Source of the DNA: Haemaphysalis longicornis
Taxonomy: Eukaryota > Arthropoda > Arachnida > Ixodida > Ixodidae
Length of the DNA stretch: 64,000 nt
Reading direction: 5' to 3'
Assembly: GCA_013339765.2 (NCBI GenBank)
Contig: CM023449.1
Location: 115,429,070-115,493,069, forward strand
Below, piece after piece: positions 41,693 through 51,559 of this stretch (position 1 is its first letter; every line of letters starts with the position of its first letter). The translations under genes were made by a program, and so were the position numbers. Under the pieces are notes generated by a model. It was not told the origin of the DNA. It did not search any database and worked only from the letters and a program-made list of their open reading frames with translations.

Positions 41693-41763
41693 CGCCCAGA
41701 TAGCCGAATTGGTAAGGCATTCGACATGTAATCGAAAGGCGTGGGTTCGGTCCCCACTCTGGG
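41693..41763 (+). tRNA. tRNA-Thr(UGU)-like cloverleaf in repeat unit
   Basis: Consensus version. This is the last unit before the array ends in TA repeats. Confidence 0.42.
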
Positions 41764-41930
41764 CGCGTGTTTTTCTTTCTTTCTTTCTTCTGTATATTTA
41801 ATAAAATGTGTACTTCATTAACGTAGTGAAAAAGAAAAGAGCCTAACCACACCCCTATGCCTCCTTTGGCGTTGTAGACTGCTGACCTATCTTTCTGTAT
41901 TTCCTCAACGAGCCCCTCAATTCCTTACTA

Positions 41931-41949
41931 TATATATATATATATATAG
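41931..41949. repeat. Short (TA)n tract
   Basis: Links the array to a second tRNA-headed repeat subfamily. Confidence 0.9.
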
Positions 41950-42323
41950 CGAATCAGGAAATGGGAAGTGAGGGGCTCTGTGAAATAAGACAGAAAATAA
42001 GGGTTGGCACTCAAGAAAACCGCGGAAAGCAAAAGGGAGGTTTTGTGGGTTATAGAAACAGATGAAGAATTTTTTGAGTCAGAGAGAAAGTGGTGAAAAT
42101 ATGCCCGCCGTATGGGTTCCGAGCCCACGACCTCCAGAATACCGGCATGGTGCGATAACCACTACGCTACCGGCGGGGCTGTTTCCCCACCACTTTCTCG
42201 GGTATTCATGTCAAGGTAATTTTGTTTTGGTAGCCAGCGCCACTCGGACTACTCGGGGTAGAGGGGACCTTCTTCCTTCTTTTTAACCCTCGGGCGTTAC
42301 TCGAGTGTCTACGACATGTCCCC
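41950..42323 (-). repeat. tRNA-headed repeat, GGU subfamily, copy 1
   Basis: The opening GCGAATCAGGAAATG, the AAGGGTTGGCA block and the tRNA-like segment match the copy at 46904. The right part (GTAGCCAGCGCCACTCGGACTACTCGGGG) is the same body found in the 481-bp array. The two repeat types are therefore related but carry different tRNA-like heads. Confidence 0.75.
42105..42177 (-). tRNA. tRNA-Thr(GGU)-like, degenerate
   Basis: Minus strand: D arm GCGTAGTGGTTATCGC, loop CCGGTAT and T arm GTGGGCTCGGAACCCAT. The anticodon stem has mismatches (CCATG/TCTGG). C occupies position 33. Confidence 0.35.
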
Positions 42324-42362
42324 GACCACCGCGGGAGACGTTCTACGTCTCCCGCGGTGGTC
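42324..42362. repeat. Perfect 18-bp hairpin at a repeat junction
   Basis: GACCACCGCGGGAGACGT and its exact complement flank a 3-base TCT loop. It lies exactly between the minus-oriented GGU-type repeat and a plus-oriented CGU-type piece. Confidence 0.88.
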
Positions 42363-42439
42363 GTGGGGCGGCGCTAATTGACCGGCCTCAGAGCACTTGT
42401 AAATATAAACCCCCGCGGGAAAGTCGAGGGAGAAGCCCC

Positions 42440-42510
42440 TGCGGGATAGCATAATGGTCAGTGCACCGCACGCGTAATGCGGAGATGTGGGTTCGACTCC
42501 CGCTCCCGGA
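42440..42510 (+). tRNA. tRNA-Thr(CGU)-like cloverleaf
   Basis: 71 nt with anticodon stem CCGCA/TGCGG, loop CGCGTAA (CGT at the anticodon, G at position 33), T arm GTGGG TTCGACT CCCGC, and a six-of-seven paired acceptor. The bases before it (TAAATATAAA, GAAAGTCGAGGGAGAA) align with those before the UGU-type heads. Confidence 0.4.
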
Positions 42511-42784
42511 AACAACGGCGAATTTTTTCTCAACTTATATTTTCGCCTATGTCTCCATGTATCAAAGAAACATGACAAACACACGCCATTCGGCACTATT
42601 AAATATTTAGGAAACTGCCGAATAGCATTGGCAATGACGACTGCAACCTTGATCCGCAACTAAATTCGCATGAAAATGGCAATTGCTATTAGATTTCGCT
42701 CTGATGGACTTGAATGACTCTTGCAAGTACTACACTGTCTCGGAATTCAACTCTAAAATATCATCAAAAAGAAGTCGTTCTCCA

Positions 42785-45593
42785 TACTACATGTAAACTG
42801 TAGAAGTATAAGAAAAAAAGGGGATAACATCACCATTTTCTTGCAGTCAGTATCAATAGATTTTGATGTAATAGCTTTCTCTGAAACCTGGATTAGGGAT
42901 AAAGCCGATGCACCTTATTTTCCGGGCTACCGTTTCGAACTTCTGTACCGACAACAAAAGAAAGGTGGAGGGCTCGCTATTTATTTTAAAGATAGTCTAA
43001 ACTATGAATTAGTAGAAACTTTTTCTCTTATCAATGAAGACATTGAAATCTTGACGATGCGTTTTGGAAAGACCACAATCATTGGTGTACAGACCACCGC
43101 ACGGACATAAAACCAAGTTTCTACAGTTTTTAGACAAAATGCTAGCATCGGTCACTTTCTGCAATGCTCCCTACATGATTATTGGCGACATAAATATCGA
43201 TATGGAGTCCGTTGACCCGTACAGCCAAGAATTTCAGACAGTTCTATCAGCTTATGGGGTTACAAATCATATAACTTGCCTAACTACCTAGGCTCTCTAA
43301 TCTAAGTGCCACTCTCCTTGATATTTGTGCAACAAATAAGCTCGGATAGCGTTACAAGCGGAATAATTTCGTATGAGTTAAGTGACCCCCTTCCGGTGTT
43401 CTGTGTTCTTCCATCAGCACCTAATCAATGTAAAGTCCGAACTCGGACCCGCCTTGGACGCAAAAAGAATGCCGAGGCCCAGGAACACTTTTATAGATTA
43501 GTAGAAGCGCATGACTGGAGCTGCATTTATAACCAATCCGATCCTGATGATGCATGTGATAAGTTTCTCGGGTTCTTGCGTACAAGCTACACTGCAGCTT
43601 TCCCTTTACAGAGGCTCTCCCACCGGACCATTAAAAATTGCCGAAAGCCAAGGATAACCACTAGTCTTCACGAGAGAATTAAATCTAAAAAACAAGTTAT
43701 TTCATGACTTTGTACGTTCACGAGAACCTGCAGCATTTCTGAAGTACAAAAAATACAGAAATACGCTCACGTCGGACCTGAAAAAGGCCAAGAAAGATTA
43801 TTACCAAAAGACATTTGAAAGGATCTACGATAACCAACGCAAAATCTGGAAGGTAGTGAATGCTCTGACTGGCAAAGTACAAGTAGTGAATGTATCCAAG
43901 AATTAACAGTAAACGATGAAGCCCTTGCAGGAAAGAGATTAGCCGATGCTTTCAACGCCCACTTTAGAAATGCGGGCACGCTACGAAAGACCTAGCATTA
44001 GCGCAGACAACGCGTTAACAGAGGGCCCCGTGTGCCTGAGTCCATCTTTGTGCGACCAACAGACGCAGTTGAGGTTGCAAATTTAATCTGCAAGCTTAAA
44101 CCAATGTAGCATCTGGCATAGATGAAATAGGGCCCGCAGAGTTAAAACTGATATCACCATTGATATGCGAAGTTTTATCCTTCATTATTAACCTCACCTT
44201 GACCACAGGCATTTTTCCCAGACAGTTAAAACTGGCCAAAGTCACTGCTATATTCAAAGGTGGTGACCGTAACAACCTGTAACGTCACTCCATGTCCTAT
44301 ATCGGTGCTTCCAACTCTATCTAAAATATTCGAAGGCGTAATCCATGAGCGACTCACTTCTTTTTTTGACAAGCACCAAATAATAGCAACCAACCAATAC
44401 GGCTTCCAAAAGCATAGGTCAACTGAGCAAGCTTTGGCATATATCAAGGAAAAGATAATCGTAAATATGGGAAACAGAAAATACACACTCGGTCTTTTCT
44501 TAGATATTCAAAAGGCATTTGTTTGATTCAATACATTTTGATTTGCTGTTAAAAAAATTATCTAGCTGTGGAATTCGTGGGATCGCATTACAAATTCTGG
44601 AAAACTACTTGCATGATCGATATCAAATAGTTGGCATCAATGACATATTATCTGCCGAAATGAAATTGAAACAAGGTGTCCCACAAGGATCCTTACTTAG
44701 CCCGTTATTACTTCTTGTGTACATAAATGATATTGTTAAAATACCAGGTTCTTCTGATATTATTATGTATGCAGATGACACGAATATTTTTTTCTCATCA
44801 AACAGTTTAACATTCCTGGAATCTATTGTAAACGAATATCTGGTGCATCTTTCAAACTGGTTACAACAAAACAAGCTGCAATTAAATGCCACAAAGACAA
44901 CCTATATAATTTTCCGCCCAATCAATAAGCCCTTAAACGAAGATATCAATCTCAAATACGAAGGTCATCTTATTGCACGGGTACATGAGCAAAAGTTCCT
45001 TGGTGTTTGGTTCCAAGAACAGTTACTGGTCAGTACACGTAAATAATTTAATTGCTGCTCTGGCACGAACAGTTGGATGCCTTTATAAAATATCACACTT
45101 AGCCCTACCGCTATGGCTAAAAAGAAACATGTATTATTCTCTATTCTATTCAAAACTAACGTACGGAATCTTGGTGTGGGGAACAACCTCACGAATAAAT
45201 TACAATAAGCTTGTTGTCCTGCAAAAAAAGATATTACGGTGTTTCGAAAATTTTCAAGGGAAATTCCAAGACCTGCCAACTTCACCTTTGTTTTCAAAAC
45301 ACTCAATACTTAGAGCTGACCAGCTGTATTACTTTAGACTCCTGCAGATGGTACACAAAAACAAGTTATATGTAGATGGTGACGCAGAAAACCGTCATTA
45401 CTGTGTACGGCGTCCAATAAGACGTACACCTAAAACTAGGACTAATTACGGCAAACAATCGGCCACTTATCAAGTACCACATGTCTTGAACATCCTAGCG
45501 GATAATTTAAATTTTAGCACCAGTGCAACCGTATTTAAGACTGAAACCAAGGTGATGTTTATAGAGAAGAAAGTGAGATATGACAATCACTAG
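42785..45593 (+). pseudogene. LINE ORF2 (endonuclease and reverse transcriptase), broken
   Basis: Endonuclease: LHVNCRSIRKK near 42790, DVIAFSETWIRDK, GGGLAIYFKDS and YMIIGDINID near 43180. RT: ISVLPTLSKIFEGVIHERL, QYGFQKHRSTEQA, GLFLDIQKAF, KQGVPQGSLLSPLL and MYADDTNIFF (near 44768-44797). The open part at 44519-45046 is 175 residues. The C-terminal part, 44973-45593, reads LTYGILVWGTTSRINYNKL and RRTPKTRTNYGKQS, the usual CR1/Jockey ending. Frame changes near 43100, 43270, 43700, 44275, 44520 and 45020 make it non-functional. Confidence 0.82.
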
Positions 45594-45969
45594 GCGTGTC
45601 TCACTCTAAAGAATTTAAACTGTACTGTGTGAGACGTGATTTTTTCATAGACATGAGGAACAATCAGTAAGGAAACATTTCGTGTTGTATTGTATCTGCT
45701 GGCAACAGGTATTGAAGAAAAAAGTTCAATGTATATTGTATAACTTGTGATTCTCATTATAGTAAATGTACGATTTTTGTATTTTTCACGATTTACTTAT
45801 TTTTTTTCTCTGTATTGCTGGATCTTATTGCTAAGCACGCATATTTGATTTGAACATGTCCTCTACTGTGAACTCCTCTGTTGTGGACTCCAGAGGGTCA
45901 GGAGCCCTCGTCAGGCACTCAATGCCTTTAGCTCCTGCCCCTTCAGCAGGATTGTAACAACGTCTGCTG
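42785..45969 (+). mobile_element. 5'-truncated non-LTR retrotransposon (CR1/Jockey-like)
   Basis: Holds an EEP endonuclease, an RT with YADD, a C-terminal region and a 3' UTR of about 370 bp ending in (TA)n at 45970. ORF1 is absent. It differs in sequence from the LINE at 34551 and from the one at 51309-55250, so three CR1-like lineages are present. Frameshifts split ORF2 into at least six frames. Confidence 0.82.
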
Positions 45970-45970
45970 A

Positions 45971-46007
<37 letters not shown>

Positions 46008-46034
46008 ATATATATATAATATATATATATATAT
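45970..46034. repeat. (TA)n microsatellite
   Basis: Starts at the LINE 3' end and opens the TA-punctuated palindrome chain. Confidence 0.95.
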
Positions 46035-46241
46035 AGGCAGTAAAAGAAACTTCTCGAGGAGCCAGAAGAAATAGTTGAGAAAATGGTAGACGCACGATTA
46101 AAAACAAAAAAAGTGGTTTACTGACGTTTCCACTGGAGGACCAGTCTTCATCTTGAGTAACCCAAGATGAAGACTGGGCCTCCAGTCGAAATGTCAGTAA
46201 ACCATTGTTTTTGTGTTTAATCGTGCGTGTACTATTTTATC

Positions 46242-46243
<2 letters not shown>
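46035..46243. mobile_element. Short Penelope-like inverted pair 1 (palindrome)
   Basis: Two outward-facing 3' ends meet at about 46152-46162 (CTTGAGTAACCCAAG). Each arm reads GAAGACTGG, a GCCT or TCCT loop, CCAGT, GAAA(C/T)GTCAGTAAACC, then ATCGTGCG. This is the layout of the Penelope-like 3' end at 17420 but another family. The hammerhead core is degenerate (CAAGATGA for CTGATGA), while stem II and GAAACGTC are kept on the minus side. The arms differ at several bases. Confidence 0.65.

Positions 46244-46318
<75 letters not shown>
46244..46318. repeat. (TA)n microsatellite
   Basis: Spacer between the first and second small palindromes. Confidence 0.95.
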
Positions 46319-46321
<3 letters not shown>

Positions 46322-46502
46322 GAACTTTGAAGATGGTAGAGAACACAAGAGAAGAAAAACTTCGAACAAGGTAAAAGCACGATTGTGGCCTACGTTTCAG
46401 CAAAGAGAACTTGCTTTCCTCAGGCCCTGAGGAAAGCAAGTTCTCTTTGCTGAAACGTAGGCCACAATCGTGCTTTTACCTTGTTCGAAGTTTTTCTTCT
46501 CT
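46319..46502. mobile_element. Short Penelope-like inverted pair 2 (palindrome)
   Basis: An almost perfect dyad centred at about 46426. Arms of 75 bp read outward AAGCAAGTTCTC, GCTGAAACGTAGGCC, ACAATCGTGCTTTTACC, ending GAAGAAAAACTTCG. The left arm carries an extra outer 36 bp. It is another head-to-head pair of Penelope-like 3' ends, truncated inside the ribozyme-like motif. Confidence 0.7.
46423..46463 (+). ncRNA. Hammerhead ribozyme-like motif at a palindrome centre
   Basis: CTGAGGA (46427-46433), a stem II with TTCT loop, and GAAACGTA (46452-46459). GGCC on both sides gives a 4-bp stem I. The 5' GGCC is supplied partly by the opposing arm, so the complete core exists only because of the head-to-head join. 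Helix III is again the self-complementary ACGT. Confidence 0.6.
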
Positions 46503-46532
46503 TATATATATATATATATATATTTACATGTT

Positions 46533-46565
<33 letters not shown>

Positions 46566-46566
46566 T
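46503..46566. repeat. Interrupted (TA)n microsatellite
   Basis: TA repeats with TTTACATGTTTA and CATA interruptions. Confidence 0.9.
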
Positions 46567-46813
46567 GAACCAGAGATAGTGGCCGTTAGAAGGCGCGCCA
46601 GTGTGGCCAAAGGGGTGTGTGCTCAACTGAGACCGAAGCTGACTGTCAGTAGCGTCAATCCCCCAACTGGGTCTATGAGCAAGGCTCAATCATCGGAGCA
46701 GCCCCATCGAGAACGATCTTGCTGAGAGACCTGAGCGTGGACTCTCGAGCTAGCTTGGCCTCTGGCACAACCAGCCCCCGTTACCACGCTCTAGCCGTTT
46801 GCTAATAAATCCC

Positions 46814-46819
<6 letters not shown>
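46567..46819 (+). mobile_element. Unassigned 250-bp unit, solo-LTR-like
   Basis: Starts TGAACCAGAG after TA and ends GCTAATAAATCCCATTATA before TA. A single AATAAA lies near the right end, as in an LTR R-U5 region. There is no coding potential and no second copy in the window. Confidence 0.4.
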
Positions 46820-46882
<63 letters not shown>

Positions 46883-46903
46883 TATATATATATATATATA
46901 TAT
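46820..46903. repeat. (TA)n microsatellite
   Basis: One GATA interruption near 46880. Confidence 0.95.
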
Positions 46904-47267
46904 GCGAATCAGAATAGGAAATGAGGGGCTCGTAGAAAATAACACAGAAATAAGGGTTGGCAGTAAAAAAAACCTCGGAAAGCAAAGGGGAGGTTGTGGT
47001 AGGTCATTGAAACACATAAAGAATTTGGAAAGAAAGAAAGCGGAGAAAAAATGCCCGCCAGGTGGGATCCGAACCCACGACCTCCAGAATACCGGTCTGG
47101 TGCGATAACCACTACGCTACTGGCGGGGCGATTTTCCCCCCCGCTTTCTCTCTCTCTCCGCTTTCTTTCTTTCTTTCCAAATTATTTCGCTGTTTCAATG
47201 ACCTACCACAACCTCCCCTTTGCTTTCCGCGGTTTTCTTGACTGCCAACCCTTATTTGTGTTTTATA
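46904..47267. repeat. Foldback unit with tRNA-Thr(GGU)-like head at its centre
   Basis: The left arm (about 46955-47046: ATAAGGGTTGGCAGT to GGAAAGAAAGAAAGCGGAGA) and right arm (about 47152-47255) are inverted copies. A single tRNA-like segment lies between them as a loop. The left end GCGAATCAGAATAGGAAATG matches 41950. (TA)n lies on both sides. Confidence 0.78.
47055..47126 (-). tRNA. tRNA-Thr(GGU)-like cloverleaf
   Basis: The acceptor CCGCCAG/CTGGCGG is perfect with an eighth C-G pair. D arm GCGTAGTGGTTATCGC, anticodon stem CCAGA/TCTGG, loop CCGGTAT (GGT at the anticodon, C at position 33), T arm GTGGG TTCGGAT CCCAC. The fold is excellent but the missing U33 argues against translation use. 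Confidence 0.42.
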
Positions 47268-47286
47268 TGTATATATATATATATAT

Positions 47287-47327
<41 letters not shown>
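47268..47327. repeat. (TA)n microsatellite
   Basis: Includes a TATACAATATA interruption. Confidence 0.95.
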
Positions 47328-48247
<920 letters not shown>

Positions 48248-48259
48248 CATATATATATA

Positions 48260-49726
48260 CCATGTGCGTGCGTGCTTGCGGCGCGCCCGTGTGCATCAAT
48301 ATGTCTCGGGATGGGGTTATGGCGTTTTGAACCTGCACTTCTTTGGCATTTCGATGTTTGCATTTCCAACAGCATTGTAGTGCGCGCATTCCGTGAAATC
48401 CTGATGGGGATCTTTGAACTCGCAAACCAAACAGACACGTAGGTTTTGTACTAATTTAGGGAAAGTTTATTTGAGACCCTGCATTTACCTATATCGAGTT
48501 TTTTGTAGCAACATAAGTCGGACGATATCATTAGCTGCAGGGGAACCCAGGCGTAATAAATGACCTAGAATATTTTTACTAGCCGTCAAAGTACGGGGAC
48601 AAACTTATTCGCCCGAAAAAGTTTTAGAATAAGTTTAGCTCCGGCGATCTCGATGACAGGAGCTTGAGAAAATCATTTCAACTGCGTACTCCACTGAACC
48701 AGAAGCGCGGCACATGCGGCTGTGATTAATTCCACGGTCGTGTCAAGCACCCCGTGAAGCTTCCGTCGCCTAGAACCTCGGTTCGACCTTTCATCTCATG
48801 CAGTCTAATTAATCAAGCCGTGCTGTACATTTGAAAGAGGTACGGTTGCTAGGCATCCAATATGGTTGGCGGAAGGCCTCCAGAGAGGAGTGGCACGCTG
48901 TAGCAGAAACTGAAATATTTAATACCTGTCGAGGGTGTGTTCCCGCTTAAGGTCATTCGCTTATTCCATGCCCCTTGGGATGTATAACCTGGCTAAAATT
49001 ACATGTCCTAAGTAGGACCACAACGATGTCGAAATAAGTCGTTGGCGGAACGAAAGTCTAAACTTTACGATAAATAGTTAGCGTGAAGCCCGTATTTTCA
49101 GTTAAATCTACTAAAGTCGCACATGCGAGATTCGGGAATGATAACTATACTTCGCGATATTTTGCACAACACTTCACATCCGAACTCAACCCAAATTTTA
49201 CTAAAATGACGAAACATCACTTCGACACTTGGAGTTGTGCCTGCCTGGCCACGAATGCTTTTGGAATGCACTTTTATATTATCTGAGTAGCTTCCCGGGT
49301 CTTCACAAGGGTATGTCCAGCGAAGGTGCCAGTCGCTATCTGTTTATTCGACAACCATTGGCTGAACCTATTTTATCTTGTCGGTCGACAAACTGCACTT
49401 ATTGGGTGGCTGGCAGTGCTCACGGTAGTGTTGTGCCTCAGATGTTCTCGTGGGAGTTTCCTTGCGGGAAAATGGGTTAAATAAATTATCCACATGCTTA
49501 GGCGGAACGTGAACGTTTTCTTTCTCTTCCATCTACGTTTCACTCGTCTTTGCTTCCCCATCCAATCAGAGATTCAGCGGAAAACACCGACCAACACACT
49601 TCAACAACATTCACCGTAGCTTGACAGGCGCTATTTCACACAGTGATAGATTCCAGGCCTGATTACTGGTTTAAAAGCAGCAATTTCTCCAACACCGCCG
49701 TGATTTAGGCTTCCCTATAATCATCA
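48260..49726. other. Intergenic DNA, no recognisable feature
   Basis: About 1.5 kb of mixed composition. It has no repeat matching others in the window, no frame with a known motif and no tRNA-like segment. Confidence 0.5.
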
Positions 49727-50570
49727 GCATGTCTACGCCCACTGCAGGGCAAAGGCCTCTCCATAGATCTCCAATTATACCGGCCCTGTGCTAACTGCGT
49801 CCAATTTATCCCCGTAAACTACTTGATGTCATCTGACCATCTAGCCTTCCGCCGCCTTCTGCCACGCTTGCCGTCTCTAGGGATTCACTCTGTTGCCCTT
49901 AATCACCAATGGTTATCTTGCCTTCGCATTACATTCCCTGCCCACGCCCATTTCTTCTTTATTTGTGCTAATATGTCCTTCACACACGTTTGTTCCCTGA
50001 CCCACTCCGCTTTCTTATTGTCCCTTCATGTTACACCGACTCTCTTCTCTTCCATTGCTCGCTGAGTCGTCCTCAATTTAAGCTGAGTTCTTTTGGTGAG
50101 CCGGCAAGTTTCTGCCACGTAGGTGGGTGCCGGTAAGATGCAGCTGTCACGCACTTTCTTCTTCAGGGACAATGGTAGGCTGGCATTAATTATCTGAGAA
50201 TGCCTGCCGAATGCCCTCCACACCATTCCCATCCTATCTTTGTCTCATGGTTGGTATCCGGGGTAACTTATTTGCCTAAAATATATTCGCTTACCCCTTC
50301 CACTCCCTCGCCACCTATTTCAAACCACTCTGCTCTCCCGAGGCTATTGAGTCTTTAGTTTTCTGCATAATAATTCTACTCTGTTTGTCCAGTACGGTAA
50401 TCACGGTTTGGAATTCGGCCCCTGAGTTACTTAGCAAGGCAACGTCATCAGCAGATCTGAGGTTACTGAGGTATTCTCCATCAACTTTTACACCCATCTG
50501 TTGCCAAACCACTGTTCTGACTACCTCTCGTAAACATTCCGCGAAAACCATTTGAGAGATTGCGCCTTCT
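49727..50570 (-). mobile_element. RTE LINE 3' fragment (RT C-terminal part), degenerate
   Basis: Collinear with 9416-10310 of the RTE element: CATGTCTACGCCCACTGCAGGG at the 3' side, then RT segments (FADDVALLSNSG-like as SADDVALLSNSG, VDGEYLSNLR, SLPLSLKKKV). It has many substitutions, deletions and frameshifts, so it is older than the copy at 9399. The FADD motif reads SADD. Confidence 0.85.
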
Positions 50571-50880
50571 TGTCTTTGGCGGCAAAAGTAAAAGTAAAAA
50601 TTTACACTATATAAAAGTTTATAAAAGTAAACAATTAACATTACGTATTTTTTGCAAAAATATACGGGACTCTGAACCAAAGCAGTTCATAAATTCTGAA
50701 TGTTAGTAAATTTAGTAAGTTAGTATTTAAGTTTAGTAAGTTTAGTAAGTTAGTAAGTAAGTAACTTAGTAATGTTAGTAAATTCTGGTTGGAAAGGAAA
50801 TAACACGATGTGACTATAACTTGTTATCACCGAGCGAATGTGTGTATCAACTCATTTTGTGTTTAATCTTATCACGAAAT
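50571..50880. other. AT-rich DNA with (AGTAAGTT)n-like low complexity
   Basis: Imperfect GTTAGTAAGTTTAGTAA repeats at about 50700-50775. No coding region. Confidence 0.7.
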
Positions 50881-51175
50881 TATGAATTTCTAAAAAGATT
50901 TGTTATGAAGAGTATCATTCAGTAATCCCGTACGCAGAGGAATGTTGCAACCTATATTAACAAAGCCTGTACGGTATGTTACTTTTGTAAAATGTATGCC
51001 TTCCTTGTTTGTATTTATTCCATGAAGAGTGTATAATGTGTCGTACAGTCCACCGATTGTGTAACCCCACATTGCTTGAAAAACTCTGACGGGTACTGTG
51101 TATATGTCCTTCCTGCGAGAGTCCCGTGAGGGATTGGCAGCATGTTTAAATAAATAAATAATAAATAAATAATGT
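50881..51175 (+). mobile_element. LINE 3'-UTR fragment with (AAATAAAT)n tail
   Basis: A TGTATATGTCCTTCCTGCGAG / GGGATTGGCAGCATGTTT segment is followed by TAAATAAATAAATAATAAAT. This is typical of the 3' end of a CR1-type element. It has no coding sequence and lies tail to tail with the element ending at 51309. Confidence 0.6.
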
Positions 51176-51308
51176 GGTTAGCAGTCCCTATACGGTTCAG
51201 TGATCGTTTCTCTATGAACGAAAGAACTGTATGAAATCTAAACGTGTTACTTTAGGTAGTCTCTGCCCTGCTCAATGCATGTTTCCATATAAACAAAAGC
51301 AGTGAATA
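51176..51308. other. Short unassigned spacer
   Basis: AT-rich DNA between two oppositely oriented LINE tails. Confidence 0.5.
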
Positions 51309-51312
51309 AATT

Positions 51313-51343
51313 TTTTATTTTATTTATTTATTTATTTATTGCA
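51313..51343 (-). repeat. (AATA)n 3' tail of the LINE
   Basis: Minus-strand AATAAATAAATAAATAAATA following GCAGTATGC. Confidence 0.85.
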
Positions 51344-51559
51344 TACTGCAGACCTTCGCAGGTCCAAGCAGGTGGGCACGGTACAAGTAGCAAGTACATA
51401 TCAGGCACTCAAGTCAGGTAGAATGTAAAGGAAAAAGGAAAGAATTCAACATACAAGTACAGGATTACAGACCCAACAACACAGTTTAGCACAGTAAATC
51501 AACCAAAGTGAATCTTAAACAGAGTCCTTTTAGTAAGGTTCCATTCTTCCACTGTTCGT

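Larger units (their letters stand above)
39535..41930 (+). repeat. tRNA-Thr-like 481-bp tandem array, right part
   Basis: Five plus-oriented units have tRNA-like starts at 39767, 40248, 40731, 41215 and 41693, spaced 481, 483, 484 and 478 bp. The array resumes at GAAAGCCTAGCGAGG, exactly where 34550 stopped. It ends at CCTTACTATATATA, where the unit's own ACTATATTA has become a TA run. Confidence 0.9.

Noticed and set aside
32721..41763. A cluster of functional tRNA-Thr genes
   Set aside because: U33 and A58 are replaced in every copy, the copies lie in a 481-bp repeat with a SINE-like layout, and no terminator T-run follows directly.
42785..45593. Assigning this LINE and 34551-39534 to one family
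   Set aside because: The endonuclease and RT residues and the 3' ends differ clearly (TGAT tail against TA-bordered UTR), so they are separate lineages.
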